Source: Tahibacter amnicola
GTDB taxonomy: Bacteria > Pseudomonadota > Gammaproteobacteria > Xanthomonadales > Rhodanobacteraceae
Length of the DNA stretch: 64,000 nucleotides
Assembly (NCBI RefSeq): GCF_025398735.1
Contig: NZ_CP104694.1
Coordinates: forward strand, 3,435,001-3,499,000
Direction of reading: 5' to 3'
Position numbers and translations under genes: made by a program. Each line of letters starts with the position of its first letter. Positions within the stretch are counted from its first letter, which is position 1. Shown in pieces: positions 46,781 through 55,700 of this stretch. Below the pieces are notes generated by a model. The model was given only the letters and a program-made list of their open reading frames with translations, ran no database searches and was not told where the DNA came from.

Positions 46781-49700
46781 CGCATTGCCCCGGCAGTATC
46801 CAGCGCCGCGGACCGCGATGTTCCGCGCAACGATGTGGCTGGACGAGCCGAAATGCCGTCAGTCGCCCTTCGGCAGCGCGTCCCGCGTGTTGCGGAACAA
46901 GCGCCTGTCCCGAAGGCCGTTTCGAGCGAACCGGTACCGACGGATGTGGACGTACCGGAACCGATCGCGATCATCGGCATGAGCGGACGCTATCCGCAGT
47001 CGGGAACGCTCGATGAGCTCTGGCAACATCTGGCCAGTGGGCGTGAGCTGACCGGGGACATTACCCGCTGGGACCTCCCGCAGGACCGGCAGAACGTCTG
47101 CCGCCGCGGCGGATTTCTTGATGGCATCGACCAGTTCGATCCCGTTTTCTTCGGTATTTCCGGAGCGGAAGCAGCCTACATGGACCCGCAGCAGCGCCTG
47201 CTTCTGCAGGAGGCCTGGAAGGCCCTGGAGGACGCCGGCTATGCCGGTACCGCCGTCGAGGGCACGCGCTGCGGCGTGTATGTCGGATGCGGTACAGGCG
47301 ACTACCTGGAACTTTTCGACGACGAGGTTCCGGCGCACGCATTCTGGGGGAATTCCAGCTCGGTCATTCCCGCGCGCATTTCCTATCACCTCAACCTGCA
47401 AGGCCCGGCCATCGCGGTCGATACGGCCTGTTCGAGCTCGCTGGTTGCCGTGCACCTGGCCTGCCAGGGGCTATGGCGCGGCGAAACGGAACTCGCCCTG
47501 GCAGGCGGCGTGTATGTGCAATGCACGTCACGGTTCTACCGGATGGCAGCGCGTGCCGGCATGTTGTCGCCGCAAGGACGCTGCCATGCATTTGACGACC
47601 GCGCAGATGGCTTCGTGCCCGGCGAAGGCGTTGGCGTGGTCGTACTGAAGCGACTGAGTGACGCGCTCGCCGATCGTGACAACATCTATGGTGTCGTTCG
47701 CGGCAGCGGTATCAACCAGGATGGTACGACGAACGGCATTACAGCCCCCAGCTCGCTTTCGCAGGAACGACTCGAGACCGCTGTCTACACGGAATTCGGC
47801 ATCAACCCGGACAACATCGGGATGGCCGAGGCGCACGGAACCGGCACGAAGCTGGGTGACCCGATTGAATGGCGGGCGCTGACCAACGCATTCCGTGCAG
47901 CCACTTCCCGGCAGCAGTTCTGTGCGCTCGGGTCGATCAAGGCGAACATCGGTCATGCGATTACGGCGGCGGGTATCGCCGGCGTCCACAAGGTGCTGCT
48001 GTCGCTCAAACATTCGCAGATCCCACCGTCGCCGCATTTCCGCACCGCGAATGCCCACATCGATCTGGTCAGCAGCCCGTTCTACGTCAATGCCGATCTG
48101 CGCGACTGGCCGGCGAAGCCAGGTGTTCCGCGGGCCGGGTTGGTCAGCTCGTTCGGCTTCAGCGGAACGAATGCCCACCTGGTGATCGAGGAAGCTCCGG
48201 CGCGCGCCCTGGCGACGGCGGCGCATCCGGCGTATTTGCTGGCGCTGTCCGCGCGCACCGGCGCGCAGCTGCGTGAGCTCGCCGAAAAATACCTTGGATT
48301 CTTTGAAAGCGAGCCGGGCGCCGAGTGCGGCAATGTGGCGTACACGCTGATGACAGGGCGCAAGCACTTCAGTCATCGGCTCGCCTGCGTCGCCCGGACC
48401 TTTAGCGAAGCTGCGACGGCATTGCGGGAGTGGTTGGCAACCGGTACCGGAACGGGCCTCTACGCGGCGGAGGTGGACGCTGGCCAGGACCAGGGTATCG
48501 CCAGAGAGGAAGGAGTCCGTTGCCTGTCTGATTGCGTCCATCGCGCCGCCGCTGACTACCGCGCCGGCTTGAACAAACTCGCCCGGTTCTATGCGACCGG
48601 CTGTGATCTGGAATATGCCAGTCTGTTCTCCGCGGACGCGTTTGCCCGCGTGAGCCTGCCAACCTATCCCTTCGAAAAGCGGCGCTGCTGGGGAGAACTG
48701 CCTGCCGGCACGGATGCCGTCATCAACGAACCGAACAAGGCCGCCGAGTTTTATGCCTCGGTCGCGGAAACGTTTGACGAGCGCTTTGACGAGGAATTCC
48801 TGACGTTCTGTCCGTTCGAGGAACGAATTCCGTCGTTTTCGATGACACAGGTGCTGCTGCAACCTGACCGTTTTCCGCAGGAAGTGGCGTACCTGAAGGA
48901 GCGGCAGCGCCAGATGCGCAGCGTGCTCTTCTACAAGGAGCCTTTCGCGCAGATCCGGCGCGTGCTCGACATCGGCTGCGGACACGGCACCGACCTGATC
49001 CAGCTGGCGGGCTATTACGATCACCTGCGGGCTGACGGTTTCACCATCACCAGGGAACAGGCGATCCTCGGAAACAAGCGAATTGCCGCGCTCGGCCAGT
49101 CGGAGCGGGTCCGGATTTTCAACAAGGACAGCACCAGGGACGCATTCCCCGAGAAGTACGACCTCGCCATCGGTGTCGAGGTGACGTGCCACATCCACGA
49201 AAAGCACGCCCTGTTCCAGAACATCGCTGCGGCGCTCCAGCCGGGCGGCCGGCTGTTGATGGCCGATTTCGTCGTCAACCTGCGGGGTGCGATCCAGGAC
49301 AAGAGCGTTGAGGTCAGTATTCCGACCATTCGCGATTTCATGGACATCCTGGCGACCCATGGCCTGGTCTTCGACGAGGTCATCGACGTTTCTCCACAGA
49401 TTGCCAATTACACACACGATCCGAATTTCGAAGCCAACACCGTTGGCATGCCCGAGGTCGTGCGTGACCAGTTCCGCGTTTACGCAAACCAGTCTATTGC
49501 CCTGGAGAGACGGTGGATCAGCTACTGCCTGTTCAAGATCCGGAAGACAGTGGGGCTCACGCGCGAGGAATGCCTGGCGCGTAACCAGTCCGCCTGGGAA
49601 ACAAGGATTCCGTACCCGGTCGCGCTCGATCAGATGAAACAGTCCGGCATACGCACGCACCTGATGCGCGCCGATGACACGGCAACCAGGCTTGCACCGG

Positions 49701-52700
49701 TGGGCGCCCGGTCACTTCCGTCTGATGCGCCCGCAGCGCCCGATGCGGTGCGGCAGGATCTGGGGACATTTGAAGAAACGTGGACGCCAGTGCCTCTCGT
49801 TCCCGGTTTCACGCGGGAACTGCGCACCGTCGTGTGCTTCCTGGACGGCCCTCATCACCAGGATTCCGTCCGGCGATCGCTGCAGTTCGCTGCACCGGCC
49901 ACGCAGGTCGTTTTCATCTCACTGGGAGCGACGCCGCTGACCAATACAGGCCCGGCCTGTCACTGGGTCGCGGACACGAGCCGGGATAGCCTGACGTCCG
50001 TCTTCGCGCGTATTGCGCAGCAGCATGGCCCGATCGATGCGGTCCTCTACCTGTGGGCGTTGCAGCGAACCCAGCTTGTCGAAGACGGTTCGATCATCTT
50101 GCACATACTGCAGGCCATCGCGACGCAGAAGCAAAGCTGCAGCGCGGTACTGCTTGCGGCGGAACCCGCGGAGGGAATCGCCGCCTGCCATGCGCACTCG
50201 TGGATCGGCTTCGAGCGTTCCATCAGCCAGACATTGCCGCGGACTCGCGTCGCCGTGGTCACCGAGTCCGTGACGCATTCCGGTCAATCGGTCGATATGG
50301 CGGCATGGGCTCGCCGGCTGCACGCGGAGCTACAGGCGCAGCGCATCGAGAGTGCGGACTACCGGAATGGGGAGCGGCACGTGCTGCGCGCCCGCCGAGT
50401 GGCGCTCGATCAGTCGTTCCATGCGTTCAAACGGGACGGCGTCTACTGGGTGATTGGCGGTCTGGGTGGACTGGGGTTTCCGCTCGCCCGGCGTCTCGCC
50501 CGTCTGGGAAATGTCACGCTCGTTCTTTCCGGTCGTTCGGTGCCGGACGCGAAGGCGCATGAAAAGCTACGACTGCTGCAGGAGCTGGGTGCGCGAGTTC
50601 ACTATCGCGTCCTGGACGTCAGTGATTCCGGCGCCACCCGGGACGCTGCGCAGGCGATCGTCGCGGAGTTCGGCCGCCTGGCCGGAGTGTTTCATACGGC
50701 CGGTGTCGAAAACCCCGTCGGCCTGCTGGCCAGCGATGCCGCACAGTTTAATGCCGTGCTTGCAGCGAAGGGGCGCGGCACGCTGGCACTGGCGGAAGCA
50801 CTGCGCCACGAGCCGCCGGACTTCATCTGTTTGTACTCGTCTACGGCGGCGATTCTGGGCGACTTCGGATCCTGCGACTACGCGGTGGCGAACCGCTTCC
50901 AGTCGGCCTTTGGTAACTGGCTGTCTGCTCAGCCGGACGGCATCCGGACCGTCGTCGTGCACTGGCCCGTATGGGATGCAGGCGGGATGAGGCACCGTGC
51001 CGGGGAGTTCCTGGATCGCTATCTCCAGACCACCGGACAGCGCGCCCTTGGCATCGAAGAAGGACTCGATCTGCTGGAGCGCCTGCTGGCGCAAGCCCGC
51101 ACGCAGCACGTGGTCATCGCCGGCGAGGAAAGCGCCGCTGAACGCCTCCTCGGAATCTCTGCGAGGTCCGGATCTTCCGGACACGAGCGCAGCCAGCCCT
51201 CGGTCCGTTCGCCGCAGGAGCGTGCGGAGAGTCAGAGCGTCGGCACGGACGTGCAACAGGAGCTCCAGCGTATCGTCTGCAGCGTCCTGCGGTTGCGAAT
51301 GGATGACTTCTCCGGGAAAACCCGCTTCCAGGAACTCGGGATCGATTCGATCAACGCCGTGGAGCTGCTGGAAGCGATCAACACCCGCTTCGACCTGTGC
51401 CTGCCGACGAGCGTCATGTTCGAGTTCGGCACGATCGAGGCGTTGGCCCGTTACGTGGAAAGCCAACGTAGGACAAGTGCACCCATCGTTACCGCAGCGG
51501 CGGTTGATCCATCGTACAGATCCCCGGACCGGCAGGAATCCGGCGTAGCCGTGCAGCATGAGCTCGAATCCATCGCCTGTAGCGTCCTGCAATTGCGCAG
51601 GGATGACTTCTCCGGAAAGACGAGCTTCCAGGAGCTCGGGATCGATTCGATCAATGCCGTGGAGCTGCTGGAAGCGATCAACGCCCGCTTCGACCTGCGC
51701 CTGCCGACGAGCGTGATGTTTGAGTTCGGCACGATCGAGGCGTTGGCACGTTATGTCGAGAGCAGGCCCGGGATAACGCTGTCTGGCGCTTCAGCGCCCG
51801 CTGCGGTGCTGCGCGAGGAGCCTGTGACCGTGCCGACGGTCTTTCGCCGGGAGCCGGACGTGTCGCCGGCTGACCGGGGTGCGGCGCCGTCCGTCCGCGA
51901 TGGCGACGCTATCGCGATCGTCGGCTTGTCGTGCCGTTGCGCGGGGGCCGGCGATCAGCGCGAGTTCTGGTCTGTCGTGGCGAACGCGAAGGATTGCATC
52001 AGCGAAATTCATGAGCCGTCGTGGCTGGAAGTGTTCAGGAGTAACGCCGTAGAGGCCCGTATCTGCCGCGGTGCCCTGGTGGATGCGGAATGCTTCGATG
52101 CTGCGTTCTTCGACATCTCGCCGATTGAAGCCCAGGTGATGGATGTTGCGCAGCGCCTTGCGCTGGAAGAGTGCTATCACGCGATTGAAGATGCCGGGTA
52201 TGCACCGGGGTCGTTCGCAGGTCGCCAGGTTGGCGTCATCATGGGCGCCATGCAGTCCGCGCCGATGCATCGTGACTGCTCGCACTTTTCGATGCTGGGC
52301 CAGGACAACAGCATCCTCGCGGCACGGCTGTCGTACTTCCTTGATCTCAAGGGGCCATCGCTTGCGGTGAACACCGCATGCTCGTCGTCGCTCGTGGCGG
52401 TTGACCTGGCGTGCCAGAAGTTGAAATCGCGCGATATCGATGTTGCCTTGGCCGGCGGCGTGTCCGTGTTCAATCATCCGGGGTCCTTCGTGTCGATGTA
52501 CAACGCGGGGATGCTCTCGCCAACCGGTCGCTGCCGTCCATTCGACAAGGAGGCGAACGGCATCGTCGTCGGCGATGGTGTCGGCGTGGTGGTGCTCAAG
52601 CGGGTGGCGGATGCGGAGCGCGACAACGATCACATTTACTGCGTGATTCGAGGTAGCGGAACCAATCAGGACGGCCGCACGTCGGGCATCACCGTGCCGA

Positions 52701-55700
52701 GTTTCATGGCACAGGCGGATCTGGAAACCACGGTGTACCGGAAGCATGGCATCAACGTCGAAGCTATCCAGTACATTGAGACGCACGGTACCGCAACCAG
52801 GCTGGGGGACCCGGTAGAAGCGCATGCGCTGACGCAGTCGTTTTCGGCGTTTACCGGCAAGAAGCAGTTCTGTGGCATCGGGTCCCTGAAAGCCAATATC
52901 GGACATACCGCCGCCGCGGCGGGCGTGCTGAGTCTGATCAAGGTATGCCTGAGCATGCAGAAGGGGCAGATGCCCCCCAGCATCAACTGGCAAGCGGCGA
53001 ATGAACACATCGACTTCTCTGCCAGTCCGGTCTATGTGAATACCCGGCTCAAGCCCTGGCCCGAGCACGCGGATGGCTCGCGGCTGGCTGCCATCAGCTC
53101 GTTTGGTTTCAGCGGCACCAATGCGCATGCCGTTGTTGAACAACGCGCTTGCGATCGCAGGCCGCGTTCCGTGTTGCCACTACAGTCGGGCGAGCCGGCC
53201 CTTGTCGTCCTGTCGGCGAAGAGCAGGGAGCAGTTGGCGACCCAGGCCGCGCAGCTGCTGTCGGCCCTGGAGGACGACGTCGCGCTACGCGACGTGGCGT
53301 ACACGCTGCAGGTGGGCCGTGAGGCGATGAACCACCGGCTGGGTCTGCTGGTGACGACGCTGGCCGAGCTGCGCGAGAAGCTGACGCGGTATCTGGCTGG
53401 CGAAGGTGATATTGCCGGTTGCTACGCGGGTGAAGTGAAGAAGGGCCGGGATGCGGCGTCGCTGTTTGACGCGGACGATGATCTGCGCTCGACCGTGGAA
53501 GGCTGGGTGGCGAAGGGCAAGTACACCAAGCTGCTGGACCTGTGGGTGCGGGGCTTGTCGTTCGACTGGGAGGTGCTGTATGCCGGTTCGGCGCAGCGTC
53601 CGCGCCGGATATCGCTGCCGACGTACCCGTTTGCGCGCGAGCGCTACTGGGTGCAGGCGGAGGAAGGGTTCGCCGCGGAGGCGGGCGCCACGTCGCACCT
53701 GCACCCGCTGGTGCACCGGAACAGCTCGGATCTGCAGGCGCAGCGGTTCAGCACGGATTTCACCGGTGTGGAGTTCTTCCTGCGGGATCATCGCGTGCAG
53801 GGATCACCGGTGCTGCCGGGGGTTTGTTACCTCGAGATGGCGCGGGTGGCGGTGGAACACAGTGCCGGCCGGCGTGTGAACGTGCTCAGGGACGTGGTCT
53901 GGACGCGCCCGTTGCGCGTGTCGGAGCGCTGCGAGGTGCAGCTGGAGGTGTATCCGGCCGGTACGGACGAAGCGGAGTTCGTGGTGTTCTGCGGCGACAG
54001 CGAGTCGGGCCTGCACGCGCAGGGCCGTGCGTCGTGGCAGGAGCCATCGCGTGTGTCGGAGCAGCTGGACCTGGCGAGCCTGCGTGCGGGTTGTGTCGAC
54101 GTGCTGGACCCGGAAGCGTGCTATGCGAGGTTCCGCGCGATGGGCCTGGATTACGGTCCGGCGCACCAGGGCCTGCGCTGGGTTGGCCGCGGCGCGAACG
54201 GCGTGCTGGCGCAGGTGCGCCTGCCGGTGAGCGTGGCTGCAACAGCCGATGCGTATGTGCTGCATCCGGGCCTGCTCGACAGTGCGCTGCAGGCCTCGGT
54301 GGCGCTGTGGAACCAGGACGGTACCGGTGCGGCACTGCCGTTTGCACTGGATCGGCTGGAAGTGCACGCGGCGATTCCGGCCGAAGCATGGGTGCAGGTC
54401 CGGGATATGACACCAACCGGCAGCCGCGTGCAGAAGCTCGATGCGGTGATCTGCGATGCGTCCGGCCGTGTGTGTGTGCAGCTGACGGGATTGGTACTGC
54501 GGCGCCTGGAGCCGGCGGTGCCGGCGCGGACGCTGCTGCTGGCGCGGCGCTGGCAGGCGCAGCCGGCAGCCATCGGCACGGGTGCCACCGGCGGTGTGCA
54601 GGGTGTCATTGTGGATCCGGCCTACGCCGGCCATGTCGCCGCACTGGCCCAGCGCGACCCACAGGTGCGCTGGAGCGTGTTGGCGGACGTGCCGGACGCG
54701 GCGGCGCGGGTGAACGCCTGGGGAGAACAGGTGTTGTCGCAGGTGCAGCAGCTGCTGCGCGAGCACCCGCGCGAGGCGCTGCTGCAGGTACTGGTCGCGC
54801 AGGGCAGCGAAGCGGCGTTCGCGCTCAGTGGCCTGCTCAAGAGCGTGCAGCGCGAGAACCCGGATGTGGTGGGCCAGGTCATCGGCCTGCCGGCCACGGC
54901 GGATGTCGCGGCGATAGAGCGGGCGGTGGCGGAGAACCGGACAGTGCGCCGCGATGCGGAGATCCGCTACGTGGCCGGCGAGCGCCGGGTGTGTGTGCTG
55001 GAAGAGTTGCCCACCGCAGAGGGCACTGTGTCGCTGCCGTGGAAGGCGGACGGTGTGTACCTGGTGAGTGGTGGCGGTGGTGGCCTGGGGCTGCTGCTGG
55101 CCGAGGAGATCACCCGTCGTGCGCCGGGCGCGCGCGTGGTGTTGCTGGGTCGCAGTGCGCTCGATGCACAGCGGGCGGAACGGCTGGCGGCCTGGCAGGG
55201 CGAGGGGCGTCGGATCGATTACCGCCGCGTGGATGTGAGCGATGCGGGCGCGGTGCAGTCCTGCGTCGGGGCGATCGTCGCCGAGCACGGCCGCCTGGAC
55301 GGCGTGGTGCACGCGGCCGGGGTGCTGCGCGACAGCTTCGTGCGGAACAAGACCGCGGCCGAGCTGCAGGCGGTGCTGGCGCCGAAGGTGAACGGCGTGG
55401 TGAACCTGGACCGGGCGGTGGCCGGCCTGGCGCTGGATTGCTTCGTGTTGTTCTCGTCGATGTCGGGCCAGGTGGGGAATGTGGGCCAGGCCGACTATGC
55501 CTTGGCGAACGCCTATCTGGACGGCTATGCGCAGGATCGCCAGGCGCGGGTGATGCGTGGTGAAGCGCATGGTCGGACGCTGTCGGTGAGCTGGCCGCTG
55601 TGGCGCTCGGGCGGTATGCAGGCGGAAGCGGCGACGCTGGCGTGGATGGCGCGCGAGGGGCTGGAGTCGCTGGAGAACGCGGCGGGCCTTGCGGCGCTGT

